DNA of 64,000 nucleotides from JAZKDW01 sp040387375 (lineage in GTDB: Bacteria > Pseudomonadota > Gammaproteobacteria > Burkholderiales > Burkholderiaceae_D), in NCBI GenBank assembly GCA_040387375.1, contig JAZKDW010000043.1:41013-105012 (forward strand), read 5' to 3'. Below are positions 34,396-43,692 of the stretch, one piece after another. Position numbers and translations under genes: made by a program. How positions within the stretch are numbered: position 1 is the first letter of the stretch; each line of letters begins with the position of its first letter. The notes under the pieces were generated by a model that did no database searches, had not been told where the DNA came from, and worked only from the letters and a program-made list of their open reading frames with translations.

Positions 34396-36187
34396 GCAAT
34401 TCTCCTAAGTTTTCATTGGCTGCAGCTTGTTGTTCCGGGTAATAGAGGCCGCCGCTGGCCGCCATCTCGAGCATGGCTTTTGTCACGCGGCAGCTTGCAT
34501 GCCCGGCGGCCAGGCGCACCACGGTGGCGAGGCCAAGCCAGTCGGCGTACTTGAGCGCGCCGCCGAGATAGCGGGGAAAGCCGATCCCAAGCAGCAGCGC
34601 CATGTCGAGTTCGGCCGCCGTTGCGACCACACCCTCTTCCAGCGCATGCGCCGCCTCGATCAGCAGCGGCAGCAACATGCGTTCGATGATGACTTCATCG
34701 GTAAATTCGCTGCGGCCCGCTGGCGCTATCTGCCGCAGCAGATCGCGGGTATCCGGCGCCACCGACCTCTTCAGCTGGCCGTAGCTGTAAAATCCGATGC
34801 CGTTCTTCTGGCCATGACGTTTGTGTTCGACCATCAGCCGTAGCGCATCCCTGCGCAATGGCGGCATGCGGTCCGCATGGCTGGCCGCAATCACATCGCT
34901 GACTTCGACCAGCGTATCGATGCCAATGAGGTCCGCCAGCGCCGCCGGACCCATCGGCCAGCCGAACGCCTCCATCACGCGGTCGACTTGCGCGAAGTCG
35001 GCGCCATCGGCAAGCAGCTGCACGAATGCGCGCATGTAGGACACGAGAATGCGGTTCACCAGGAAGCCCGGACTATCCTTGACGACGATCGGGGTCTGGC
35101 CCATCTCCAGCGCCTGCGCGACTGCCGCCGACACCGCGCCATCGCTGGTGTTGCTGCCCTTGATGACTTCTGCCAGCAACATCGGCTGGCCGGAAATTTC
35201 GGTCAGCAGTACCGGCATGCCGGCCCGGGCGCCGGCAGTGCCTCCAACCGGCGCGGGCGCATTGCGCAGATGCTGGCGCGCCAGTTTCCTGACCGTCTGT
35301 TCGTTGTGGAATATCTGGATCAATGAACCTGCCGCCTGGGTTTTTGCGACCGCGGCGAAGCTGTCTGCTTCCAGGGCCAGCGCACCCGCGCGGTCCCTTG
35401 TCGCCGCCTGTTCCATCATGTCGACGGCGATCGACGCCGCCGGTTGGTGGGGCGCGCTGGCAGCTGCCGCCGCGGCGCGGCCGGCCTTGAATGCCGCGTG
35501 CAGGTGTTTGGCATCCATTTCCAGCGGCTTGCGTTTGCGCTCCTGGCGCGCACGCCAGTCGATTTCGCCGGCCGCCGCCTTGCTCAGACACGCCAGCGCG
35601 GCCTCGCGCAGCAGCTCGGGCGCGCAGATTTCATCGACCACACCGGCCTCCAGCGCTGCGGCAGCCTGGTGCGGCTTGCCGCTCGCGATCCAGTCAATTG
35701 CAATGGCCGGCCCGGCGATGCGCGTCATGCGCACCGTGCCGCCCAGGCCTGGATACAGTCCCAGCTTCACTTCCGGCAAGCCGACCTGCGCCGCGGTCGA
35801 CATCACGCGCAAGGCGGCGCACAAGGTCACTTCCAGCCCGCCGCCCAGCGCAAATCCGTTGATCGCCACCACGCTCGGCACCGGCAGGTCTTCGAAGGCG
35901 TTGGCGACCTCGTTGGAACGCAAGGTGGCCGCGCTCAGTTCCGCAGCCGGCAGCTTGAAGGTCGCGCCGAATTCATTGATGTCGGCGCCGACGATGAACA
36001 CGCTTTTGCCGCTTGTTACCAGTACACCGCGCACGTCCGGCGCGGCGGCGATCAGGTTCGTCGCCGTACCCCATTCCCTGATCGTCAGTTGGTCCAGCTT
36101 GTTGATGTCGGCGCCGGGACGGTCGAAACACAGTTCGACAATTCCCCCTGCGAGCCTCGACAACTGTATGGTTTGACCCTGGAACAC
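34382..36187 (-). CDS. FadB-like enoyl-CoA hydratase/dehydrogenase with deleted NAD-binding domain
   Basis: GTG 36187, with AGGAG eight bases upstream, aligns with the FadB N terminus and gives 601 aa; E. coli FadB has 729. The hydratase domain (1 to about 190) is intact, with both catalytic Glu in INGFALGGGLE and VGLPEVKLG. After linker helices comes SLIQIFHNEQTVRKLARQHL, as in FadB. The Rossmann domain is then reduced to a remnant (GARAGMPVLLTEIS) directly joined to PMLLAEVIKGSNTSDG. The GxGxxG loop and the FNPVH catalytic His are absent. The C-terminal 3HCDH domains follow (KDSPGFLVNRIL, FGWPMGPAALADLIGID). Hydratase activity is expected; dehydrogenase activity is not. Confidence 0.85.
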   Translation of the reverse strand: MFQGQTIQLSRLAGGIVELCFDRPGADINKLDQLTIREWGTATNLIAAAPDVRGVLVTSGKSVFIVGADINEFGATFKLPAAELSAATLRSNEVANAFEDLPVPSVVAINGFALGGGLEVTLCAALRVMSTAAQVGLPEVKLGLYPGLGGTVRMTRIAGPAIAIDWIASGKPHQAAAALEAGVVDEICAPELLREAALACLSKAAAGEIDWRARQERKRKPLEMDAKHLHAAFKAGRAAAAAASAPHQPAASIAVDMMEQAATRDRAGALALEADSFAAVAKTQAAGSLIQIFHNEQTVRKLARQHLRNAPAPVGGTAGARAGMPVLLTEISGQPMLLAEVIKGSNTSDGAVSAAVAQALEMGQTPIVVKDSPGFLVNRILVSYMRAFVQLLADGADFAQVDRVMEAFGWPMGPAALADLIGIDTLVEVSDVIAASHADRMPPLRRDALRLMVEHKRHGQKNGIGFYSYGQLKRSVAPDTRDLLRQIAPAGRSEFTDEVIIERMLLPLLIEAAHALEEGVVATAAELDMALLLGIGFPRYLGGALKYADWLGLATVVRLAAGHASCRVTKAMLEMAASGGLYYPEQQAAANENLGELHETE

Positions 36188-36433
36188 GATGTGCTCTCCT
36201 TTGAACATGGTGGCGGCATGCGCCTGTTGATCATAGCGAGTGTAATGAGGGGCGGCGGCCGCGGCCATCGTCGGAAGCGACGAATTGCACGTCCGCAGGT
36301 GGCCGCGGCCCAGTGCCATGCCGAAATACGCGAGACGGATCAGGGAATATCGCTGTAAGATAAATGAGCAGTTTTCCTGGTTCCCACACAGCGGTCTTCC
36401 GTGTGGCCGCATTTCGCTTACACCATCTTCATC

Positions 36434-39154
36434 ATGACCGAACACAGTGGCGTTGCCCGAGTCGTCCTTTCCTCCAAGCTCAATCCGCCCACCACGACAC
36501 CCTCCCAGGTCACCAGGACCAAGGTGCGCGACCTGGTTCGCATGTCGCAGTCGGTGAAGCTGATCCTGGTACGGGCACCCGCGGGTTTCGGCAAGACGAC
36601 GGCGATGGTGCAGTGCCGCGCGCAGCTTGAAGAGAACGGCATCGACACCGCCTGGCTGACGCTCGACAGCGGCGATAACGACGCCTCCCGCTTCCTCGCC
36701 TGCCTTGCCGCCGCCGTAGCGCGCATGGGCGCGGAGCCGCCCGCCTATCCGGCCGAAACCGGCCAGCCCCTCGGCTTGTCACCGGGCGACATCGCGCTCG
36801 ACATCATGGAACGGCTGGCAGCGCATACCGCGCCTTTCGCGTTGATCCTGGATGACTTCGAACATGTGCAGGAGCCGACCGTGCTGGAGCTGGTGCGCGA
36901 GCTGATCGACCATTTGCCGCGCCGCGGCCAGCTGATCATCGGATCGCGTGGCCTGCCCGACCTCGGACTAGGGCGCCTGCGCGCACGCGGACAATTGCTC
37001 GAAATCGACGCCGGCCAACTGCGTTTTTCGATTGAAGAGACGGTGGAGTTCTTTACCCAGCGCCGCAATATCGCCTTGCAGGAAGCGGATCTGTCGGCGC
37101 TGCATCACAAGACCGAAGGCTGGATTGCCGCACTGTGGCTGGCATCGATGGCGCTGGAACGGCATGAAGGACGCACCGAGTTCATTGCCCGCTTCGCCGG
37201 ATCACACGAGGCGCTGGCCGACTATCTGGCCGACGATGTGCTGGCGCGGCAACCCGCGCACCTGCGCGATTTCCTGCTCCGCACCAGCATACTGCGGCAT
37301 CTGAATGCATCGCTGTGCGATGCGCTGCTGGCGCGTAACGACAGCGCGCAGATGCTGGGCCAGCTGGAAGCGGCCAACCTGTTCCTGCTGCCGATCGAGG
37401 GTGTCGAAACGACTTACCGCTATCACAGCCTGTTTGCCGGTTTTCTTCGTGCGCAGCTGACACGCGAGATGCCCGATGAACTGCCGCGCCTGCATCGCGC
37501 GGCATCGCAATGGTATGAGGCGCAGGGCCGCCCGGTGCCGGCCATCGATCACGCGCTCGATGGCCGCTATTACGAACACGCGCTGACCCTGCTGTCACAG
37601 CACGGCGAACATCTGCTCGAAGAAGGCCGCATGCGCCTGCTGACACGCTGGTTCGCCGCGATACCGGAGCAAACCCTGCGCAACCTGCCGCTGCTGCAGA
37701 TGGTGCAGGTGTGGGCCTTGTGTTTCACGCGCGGCCCGAGGGAAGGAATGGCCTTGCTCGAATCGTCGGCGTGCGCACATTCGGACGATCCGGCAGTGCG
37801 CAGCTATGTCCTCGCGCTGCGGCCCGCAATGCTTGCGATGATGGACCGCAATGAGGATGCGTACCGCGAAGGCACCGAAGCGCTGTCGAATTTGTCCCTG
37901 ACGAAACCATTCGCGGACAGCGCGCTGGCAAACATGATGGCGTACATCTTTTGCCTGATGGGACAGCACCAGCAATCGCACAGGCTGCTCGACGCCGCGC
38001 GCCGCAGCCAGAGCGAAAGCACCAGCTTTTTCAACCGCATGTATTCCGAATCGATCGAAGGCCTGATCGACCTCGAGGAAGGCCGCCTGCGCCAGGCGAC
38101 CGCACGTTTCCGCATGGCTGTCAGCTCGACCCATGCGGCGTCCTATACCCATACGCATGGCAACGCGTTTGCCGGTGTCCTGTTTGCGGATGCGTTGTAT
38201 GAAGCGAATGAGCTGGGACAGGCGGCTCACCTGATGCATGTCTATGTGCCGCTGGCAAAGGATGTCGGCCTGCCCGACCACATGATCATCGGCTACCTGC
38301 GCCTGGCGCGCATCGCCTTCTATCGCGGCGACATCGACATGGTTTTCCAGTCGCTAACCGAGCTGGAATATGTGGGCCACCACCGGCAACTGCCGCGCGT
38401 GGTGGCGAGCGCAAAACTGGAACGCGCGCGTGTGCTCCTCCTGCAGGGCAACAAGCAGGCATCGAAAGAAGAATTGCAGCGCGCGAACGACCTGGCGATC
38501 TGGGACCGCGTGCGCGACTTGCGCATGCCGGCGCACGATCTGGAGTATTTCGAGCTGGGGCAACTGCGCTGGTATATTCATTTCGGCGACGCCGCAGGAA
38601 TGCTGCCGCGGCTGGATGTCGCGATCGCGGATGCGGCGGCATCGTCGCGACATCGGCGGGTATTGAAGCTGAAGGTATTGAAGAGCCTGGCGCTGAAACG
38701 CAGCGGCGATCAGCGGGGGGCGCTGGCGACGATGGAGGATGTTCTCCAGGCCGCTTGCAAGGAAGGTTTCCAGCGGCTGATCATCGATGAAGGGGATGGT
38801 GTCGGCAGGCTGGTGCGCCAGTTGCTGGAATCGACTCGGGAAAAAAGCACGGGCCGTAGCGATCCGATCTTCAGCGAATATCTGCAACGGCTTTTGCAGG
38901 GCTTCGGGGCTGTCTCGGAGGAAGAGGAACCGGCGCTGGCGCCGCAGAACGGACTGGCCGAGCCGCTGACACCGAAGGAAATCCGCATACTGCTGCTGCT
39001 GGCGGATGGTTATTCGAATAGCGCGCTGGCTGAAAAACTGTTCGTTTCCGACAGCACGGTGCGCACCCATCTGCGCAACATCAACGCCAAGCTGAATGCG
39101 CAGAGCCGCACGCAGGCAGTGGCCATTGCGCGGCGGCTGGGGTTCATCCGGTAA
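36434..39154 (+). CDS. MalT/LAL-type LuxR transcriptional regulator
   Basis: The 906-aa protein starts at MTEHSGVARVVLSSKLNPPTT. Walker A RAPAGFGKTT (about 46-55), Walker B FALILDDFEHV (about 135) and helical TPR-like repeats precede a C-terminal LuxR helix-turn-helix (LTPKEIRILLLLADGYSNSALAEKLFVSDSTVRTHLRNINAKL). The order is that of MalT-type large ATP-binding regulators, which need an inducer and ATP to activate. It is divergent from the FadB-like operon with about 245 bases between starts, so it is the best candidate activator of that array. Confidence 0.9.
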   Translation: MTEHSGVARVVLSSKLNPPTTTPSQVTRTKVRDLVRMSQSVKLILVRAPAGFGKTTAMVQCRAQLEENGIDTAWLTLDSGDNDASRFLACLAAAVARMGAEPPAYPAETGQPLGLSPGDIALDIMERLAAHTAPFALILDDFEHVQEPTVLELVRELIDHLPRRGQLIIGSRGLPDLGLGRLRARGQLLEIDAGQLRFSIEETVEFFTQRRNIALQEADLSALHHKTEGWIAALWLASMALERHEGRTEFIARFAGSHEALADYLADDVLARQPAHLRDFLLRTSILRHLNASLCDALLARNDSAQMLGQLEAANLFLLPIEGVETTYRYHSLFAGFLRAQLTREMPDELPRLHRAASQWYEAQGRPVPAIDHALDGRYYEHALTLLSQHGEHLLEEGRMRLLTRWFAAIPEQTLRNLPLLQMVQVWALCFTRGPREGMALLESSACAHSDDPAVRSYVLALRPAMLAMMDRNEDAYREGTEALSNLSLTKPFADSALANMMAYIFCLMGQHQQSHRLLDAARRSQSESTSFFNRMYSESIEGLIDLEEGRLRQATARFRMAVSSTHAASYTHTHGNAFAGVLFADALYEANELGQAAHLMHVYVPLAKDVGLPDHMIIGYLRLARIAFYRGDIDMVFQSLTELEYVGHHRQLPRVVASAKLERARVLLLQGNKQASKEELQRANDLAIWDRVRDLRMPAHDLEYFELGQLRWYIHFGDAAGMLPRLDVAIADAAASSRHRRVLKLKVLKSLALKRSGDQRGALATMEDVLQAACKEGFQRLIIDEGDGVGRLVRQLLESTREKSTGRSDPIFSEYLQRLLQGFGAVSEEEEPALAPQNGLAEPLTPKEIRILLLLADGYSNSALAEKLFVSDSTVRTHLRNINAKLNAQSRTQAVAIARRLGFIR

Positions 39155-39491
39155 CGTGTATTGGTGCAGATTTCATCTGACAAATAAGGTCAGATTTGAT
39201 TGAGGCTCAGACTTCGTCTCCGCCAGACACTTGCCAGTTCATGAATTTGAATAACCGTCAGTAGTCATTGACACCGCTAATCGTCGCATCCCGACTGCAT
39301 CAGCGTCTGATGCATATCAATGCTGCGTTTCCCGCACCGCCACTCCCTGGAGAACCGCAATCTACAATGAAAATAACTTGCCGAGAATGTTTTGCTTCGA
39401 TAGCCTTTTTGGCTTTTCAGACGGCAAGCACTTGGTCGGCGCGATGTCCCTCTGATCCTCGTGCCCGCCGGATTCCAACAGGAGCACTGCA
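39155..39491. other. Gene-free stretch with palindrome upstream of PAN-domain gene
   Basis: The 337 bases hold no gene I can support. They contain a perfect 8-bp inverted repeat, TGCATCAG-CGT-CTGATGCA at 39296-39314, a possible operator for the PAN-domain gene. A small AGCC-TTTTT-GGCT hairpin with a short T run lies near 39403-39418. AGGAG then precedes the PAN-domain start. Confidence 0.5.
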
Positions 39492-40775
39492 ATGCGACCC
39501 TTCGGCAAGTTTCAATCCTTTCTGCTGTCTGCGGCAGTGATCCTTGGAATTGTTCTGCAATGGACACCCGTTCCCGCTTACGCCTACGACCGCAACACCG
39601 ACCGCCCGGGCGGCGACTACACCAGTTCCGAGCTGCCGAGCGCCGACCCGCGCTTGTGCGCCGCGCGCTGCGAGATCGACAACCAATGTGCGGCATGGAG
39701 CTACACTGCGCCAGGCGTCCAGGGACCGGCTGCCCGCTGCTCGCTCAAGAATGGCATCCCCGCCGCGGTCGCCAATAATAACGCCGCGTCCGACATTCGT
39801 CCGTTCGAATACGGCACCGACCGCCCCGGCAGCGACTACAGCAACTTCGAACTGCAGACCCCGAACCCGGCGATGTGCGCGGCGCGCTGCTCCAATGATG
39901 CGCAGTGCCAGGCGTGGAGCTACGTCCAGCCGGGCGTCCAGGGAACGCTCGCGCGCTGCTGGCTGAAAAATGCGGTGCCGCCCGCAACCGCCGCCGCTTT
40001 TGCCGTCTCAGGCGTGCGTTCATTTGAATACGACACCGATCGCCCGGGCAGCGACTACAGCAACTTCGAGTTGACGCAAGCCGACCCGGCTGCGTGCGCG
40101 GCGCGCTGCGCCGGCGACGCCCAGTGCCAGGGTTGGACTTACGTCATGCCAGGGGTTCAGGGACCCTCCGCCCACTGCTGGCTGAAAAACGCGGTGCCAC
40201 CCTCGGTGGCCGCCGACTTCGCGGTGTCGGGGGTGCGTGCCCATGAGCCCGGCTTCGACCGTCCCGGCGGCGATTACAACAACTTCACCCTGGATGCGCC
40301 CGATCCGCAACTCTGCGCGGCGCGCTGTGCCGGCGACAGCCAGTGCGCGGCCTGGACGTATTCGAAACCGGGCGCCACCGTGGGCGGGCTCGCCAGCTGC
40401 TCTCTCAAGAACAGCGCGCCGCCCCAGACGCCTTCGGTCGTCGCGGTGTCGGGACTGCGCGCCGGCCCGCCTCAAGCTCCCCCGACGGGCCTGTGCCCCA
40501 CCCCACCGAACTTTGCCGGCCTCTGGAATGAGGCCCGTGACCTCGGCACCATCGTGCTTACCCAGACAGGCAGTCGGGTTGAGGGCACCTACACCAACAG
40601 TGGCGGTGGCACACTCGATGGCACTGTCACAGGCTGTGTCTGGCAGGGCGAATGGATCAACAGTGACAAGGTGCGGCGCGGCACGTTCCGCGTGGTGCTG
40701 TCGCAGGATGGCAAAGCCTTTAACGGCACTTGGGAAACCACCGGCGCTGGCGGCAGGATCGACGCCACGAGGTGA
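39492..40775 (+). CDS. Exported protein with four tandem PAN/Apple-like repeats
   Basis: The 427-aa protein has a signal peptide ending near AYA. Four repeats of about 75 residues follow, each with DRPG(G/S)DY-NFEL, CAARC, QC-AW-Y, a PGVQG/PGATVG turn and C-LKN. The six-Cys-like pattern matches the PAN_4 domain. From about residue 330 a different Gly-rich beta domain begins (GLWNEARDLGTIVLTQTGSRVEGTYTNSG). PAN domains bind proteins or carbohydrates. AGGAG lies seven bases before the ATG. The protein is probably secreted or periplasmic; its ligand is unknown. Confidence 0.85.
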   Translation: MRPFGKFQSFLLSAAVILGIVLQWTPVPAYAYDRNTDRPGGDYTSSELPSADPRLCAARCEIDNQCAAWSYTAPGVQGPAARCSLKNGIPAAVANNNAASDIRPFEYGTDRPGSDYSNFELQTPNPAMCAARCSNDAQCQAWSYVQPGVQGTLARCWLKNAVPPATAAAFAVSGVRSFEYDTDRPGSDYSNFELTQADPAACAARCAGDAQCQGWTYVMPGVQGPSAHCWLKNAVPPSVAADFAVSGVRAHEPGFDRPGGDYNNFTLDAPDPQLCAARCAGDSQCAAWTYSKPGATVGGLASCSLKNSAPPQTPSVVAVSGLRAGPPQAPPTGLCPTPPNFAGLWNEARDLGTIVLTQTGSRVEGTYTNSGGGTLDGTVTGCVWQGEWINSDKVRRGTFRVVLSQDGKAFNGTWETTGAGGRIDATR

Positions 40776-40823
40776 TCAATGCAGCGCTGCCGGTTCATGC
40801 ATGAACGACGCCTGAGGCTTCTT

Positions 40824-41531
40824 TCACGATGTCGGCGTGCTTCCCAGCACAATGTCAAAACGTGCCGTGAGCTCACCCTGATGTTCCTTGCTGGCTAAAA
40901 ACGGAACCATCACTGATGCGCGCTGCTGGGGATCACGGATGCTGCGCAAAACACCATCACGTTCGTTGAGCGGATGACCTTGCACGTACAGCTGCGTGGT
41001 CAGCAATTCGCGTCCACCTTTGAGTAATTTGACGTGGATATGCGGAGTGCGCCCCGGATACGGCACCGGTTTGATGGTGCGGAACCGATAGCCGCCATTC
41101 TGACCGGTTTCAAAGCGGCCAAACCCTTGAAAACCTGCATCGTTTCCGGCGCCGGCATCGCCTGAATGGATGTAATGCCCGTTGTGATCGACTTGCCAGA
41201 TCTCGATCGCGACCCCACGCAAGGGATTGCCGTTCAGATCAAGAATGCGTCCCGTCAAAGAGGTAATCTCGCCTGCCGCCGGAGCCTTTCGGCCGGCAAC
41301 AAGGACCAGATCGTTATCCTTATCGAGCGGCAGCTTGTCAGGATAAAACGGTCCTTCTGTTTGCGCCGGGGTCACGAGCAGCCGCTGCGCTAAAGCCGGT
41401 TTTGTGCTGCACGCCAGCGCACCGAGCAGCAAGCCATTCAACAAAACGCGGCGCCTGGTGTCATGTAGATGGCCTTCCGCCTGCGGGAGCGACCGGCCCG
41501 ATCCGGATAAGGCTGGATTGAATTTTGGCAT
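40824..41531 (-). CDS. Intradiol ring-cleavage dioxygenase-like protein with Tat signal
   Basis: ATG 41531 has GAGGAG seven bases upstream and gives 235 aa. A Tat-type signal (DTRRRVLLNGLLLGALAC) comes first. The catalytic fold shows TPAQTEGPFYP, GNPLRGVAIEIWQVDHNGHY, then GYRFRTIKPVPYPGRTPHIHVKL. The iron ligands Tyr, Tyr, His, His of intradiol dioxygenases are all visible. Characterised members open catechol or protocatechuate rings. Exported versions are common in bacteria and their substrate is not known. Confidence 0.87.
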   Translation of the reverse strand: MPKFNPALSGSGRSLPQAEGHLHDTRRRVLLNGLLLGALACSTKPALAQRLLVTPAQTEGPFYPDKLPLDKDNDLVLVAGRKAPAAGEITSLTGRILDLNGNPLRGVAIEIWQVDHNGHYIHSGDAGAGNDAGFQGFGRFETGQNGGYRFRTIKPVPYPGRTPHIHVKLLKGGRELLTTQLYVQGHPLNERDGVLRSIRDPQQRASVMVPFLASKEHQGELTARFDIVLGSTPTS

Positions 41532-41729
41532 AGATGTTCTCCTCGGTATGTCGTTACTGTACCTGAGAGCGGGGAAAAACGTAAAAGGTGCCGGCTGGAG
41601 CAGCGGCACAATTCCCAAACGCGGACCATCAAGTCGCGGCAAAGGTTTAGCTGAAACCCGGTGTTCAGACAGCCAGTCAGGATAGGATTAAAATCTTTCC
41701 CTTCCGAATCAGGATTACATTTTTATACT

Positions 41730-42227
41730 ATGAACATTCGTCGAGCCATTAAATCTGATTTTGCCGCCATCTGGCCGATCTTTCGGGCCGTCGTGGCGCC
41801 TGGGACAACCTATGTCTTCGCTGCAGAAACAAGTTATCAGGATGCATTTGCATACTGGTTTGCGCCAGAGGTCACTTCCCATGTCGCAGAGGATGGCGGA
41901 CAGATCATTGGCATGTACAAGCTGGTTGCCAATCAGCGAGACCGTGGTTCGCATGTCGCCAATGCATCGTTCATGGTGGATCCCGACTATAGTGGCAAAG
42001 GCGCAGGAAGAGCAATGGGCTTGCATTGCCTTCGGGAAGCCAGGCGGGCCGGTTATCTGGCCATGCAGTTCAATTTTGTCGTAAGCACCAATGAAGCGGC
42101 GGTTTCGTTGTGGCAGAAGCTTGGTTTTTCCATCGTCGGGACGCTGCCCGAAGCGTACTACCATCAGCACCTGGGCTATGTCGATGCATATGTCATGCAT
42201 CGCTTCCTCGATGATATACAAAGCTGA
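41730..42227 (+). CDS. GNAT-family N-acetyltransferase
   Basis: The 165-aa protein begins MNIRRAIKSDFAAIWPIFRAV. The acetyl-CoA loop is DPDYSGKGAGRAMGLHCLREARRAG, followed by FNFVVSTNEAAVSLWQKLGFSIVGTLPEAY, both typical of GNAT. It transfers an acetyl group from acetyl-CoA to an amine, probably of a small molecule. It is monocistronic between the divergent dioxygenase and the convergent acyl-CoA dehydrogenase. Confidence 0.88.
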   Translation: MNIRRAIKSDFAAIWPIFRAVVAPGTTYVFAAETSYQDAFAYWFAPEVTSHVAEDGGQIIGMYKLVANQRDRGSHVANASFMVDPDYSGKGAGRAMGLHCLREARRAGYLAMQFNFVVSTNEAAVSLWQKLGFSIVGTLPEAYYHQHLGYVDAYVMHRFLDDIQS

Positions 42228-42262
42228 CAAAATCAATCTTCACGTATCTGACGTCACAATCC

Positions 42263-43411
42263 TTACAGCGCACGCGAAATCACCTCCCTCATGATCTCAT
42301 TCGTCCCGCCATAAATACGCTGCACCCGCGCATCGACATACATCCGCGCGATCACATATTCATTCATGTAGCCGTAGCCCCCGAACAATTGCAGACACTC
42401 GTCGAGCACCTTGCCCTGCATCTCACTGCACCATAACTTCGCCATCGACGCGCCCGCCGTATCCAGGCGGCCGGCCACCAGATCCTCGATGCAGCGGTCG
42501 ATGAAGACCCGCGCCACTTTCACATTCGTCGCGATTTCCGCCAGCTTGAAACGCGTGTTCTGGAATTCGGCAATCGGCTTGCCGAAGGCCTCCCGTTCCC
42601 GCGTATAGCCCAGCGTCGCTTCATACGCTCCCTCCATCGCTGCAACCGCCACCGCGCCGACGATCGTGCGCTCATAAGGCAGATCCGACATCAGCTGGAA
42701 GAAGCCCTTCCCTTCCTCACCGCCGAGCAGGTTGCCGGGACTCACCCGCACATCGTCGAAGAATAGCTCCGCGGTGTCCTGCGCCTTGAGCCCGATCTTG
42801 TCCAGCAGGCGGCCGACCCGGTAGCCCGGCAGGTCCCGCGGCTCGACAATCAGGATCGACGTGCCTTTCGCCTTCTGCGCCGGATCGGTCTTGGCCACCA
42901 CCAGCACCAGTCCTGCCAGATGACCGTTGGAGATGAAGGTCTTGGAACCATTGATCACATACTCGTTGCCGTGCTTTTCAGCGCGGGTGCGTATGCCCTG
43001 CAGATCCGAGCCCGCCGCCGGCTCCGTCATCGCAATTGCGCCGACCAGCTCGCCGCTCGCCATGCGCGGCAGATAACGCTGCTTCTGCTCCTCGGTGCCA
43101 TGATTGAGCAGGTAGTGCGCAACGATGCTGTGCACCGATGAATTCATCCCCGACAGCGCGCGCCGCGCCATTTCTTCGTAGAACACGACTTCATGCCGGA
43201 AGTCCCCGCCGCCACCACCATATGCCGCCGGAATATCCGCGCACAGCAAACCGGCCTGCCCCGCCTTGCGCCACAACGCGTGGCCGACGTGTCCCCGCTG
43301 TCGTGCCGCCTCATCGTCAGGAACCATCTCGCGTTCGACAAAGCGGATGGCGGTATCACGCACCATCGCCAGTTCTTCGTTCATCCACGAAGGAGAGAAA
43401 TCAATTGTCAT
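42263..43411 (-). CDS. Acyl-CoA dehydrogenase, LCAD-like
   Basis: The 382-aa flavoprotein has MTEPAAGSDLQGIRTRA and NGSKTFISNGHLAGLVLVVAKTD (FAD and substrate contacts), LFFDDVRVSPGNLLG and the C-terminal QLFGGYGYMNEYVIARMYVDARVQRIYGGTNEIM. The usual C-terminal catalytic Glu before GT is Gly (YGGT). As in LCAD and isovaleryl-CoA dehydrogenase, a Glu is present instead at E264 (GAYEATLGY), so the enzyme should be active. It introduces the alpha-beta double bond in long or branched acyl-CoA. It is divergent from the acyl-CoA ligase. Confidence 0.9.
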   Translation of the reverse strand: MTIDFSPSWMNEELAMVRDTAIRFVEREMVPDDEAARQRGHVGHALWRKAGQAGLLCADIPAAYGGGGGDFRHEVVFYEEMARRALSGMNSSVHSIVAHYLLNHGTEEQKQRYLPRMASGELVGAIAMTEPAAGSDLQGIRTRAEKHGNEYVINGSKTFISNGHLAGLVLVVAKTDPAQKAKGTSILIVEPRDLPGYRVGRLLDKIGLKAQDTAELFFDDVRVSPGNLLGGEEGKGFFQLMSDLPYERTIVGAVAVAAMEGAYEATLGYTREREAFGKPIAEFQNTRFKLAEIATNVKVARVFIDRCIEDLVAGRLDTAGASMAKLWCSEMQGKVLDECLQLFGGYGYMNEYVIARMYVDARVQRIYGGTNEIMREVISRAL

Positions 43412-43692
43412 GTCCGGGTCTCCACATCAGCCGCGCGCCTGGGGCAGGTCAGGCCCAGTATCGTCGAACCGGCCATTCCGTGCTTCGTCTCATCAGACGA
43501 TTTTACGGCGTCGCCCACGGCCACTCCCACCCTGAAAAAATCGTCCGTTCCGACGACGCGCCTTGCCGGCCGCGAGATGACAATGCAAACTATCATGGTG
43601 GAAGCCTGGCACAGACCCGGTACGCAGTCCCGGCGCGCGAAACACCTGATAGTGCAACCCCGGATTCTCAAAATAACCAGAAGGAGACAAGC

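Noticed and set aside
39580..40480. PAN repeats considered as CRISPR or mobile repeat
   Set aside because: The repeats are about 225 bp, coding, diverged and Cys-patterned.
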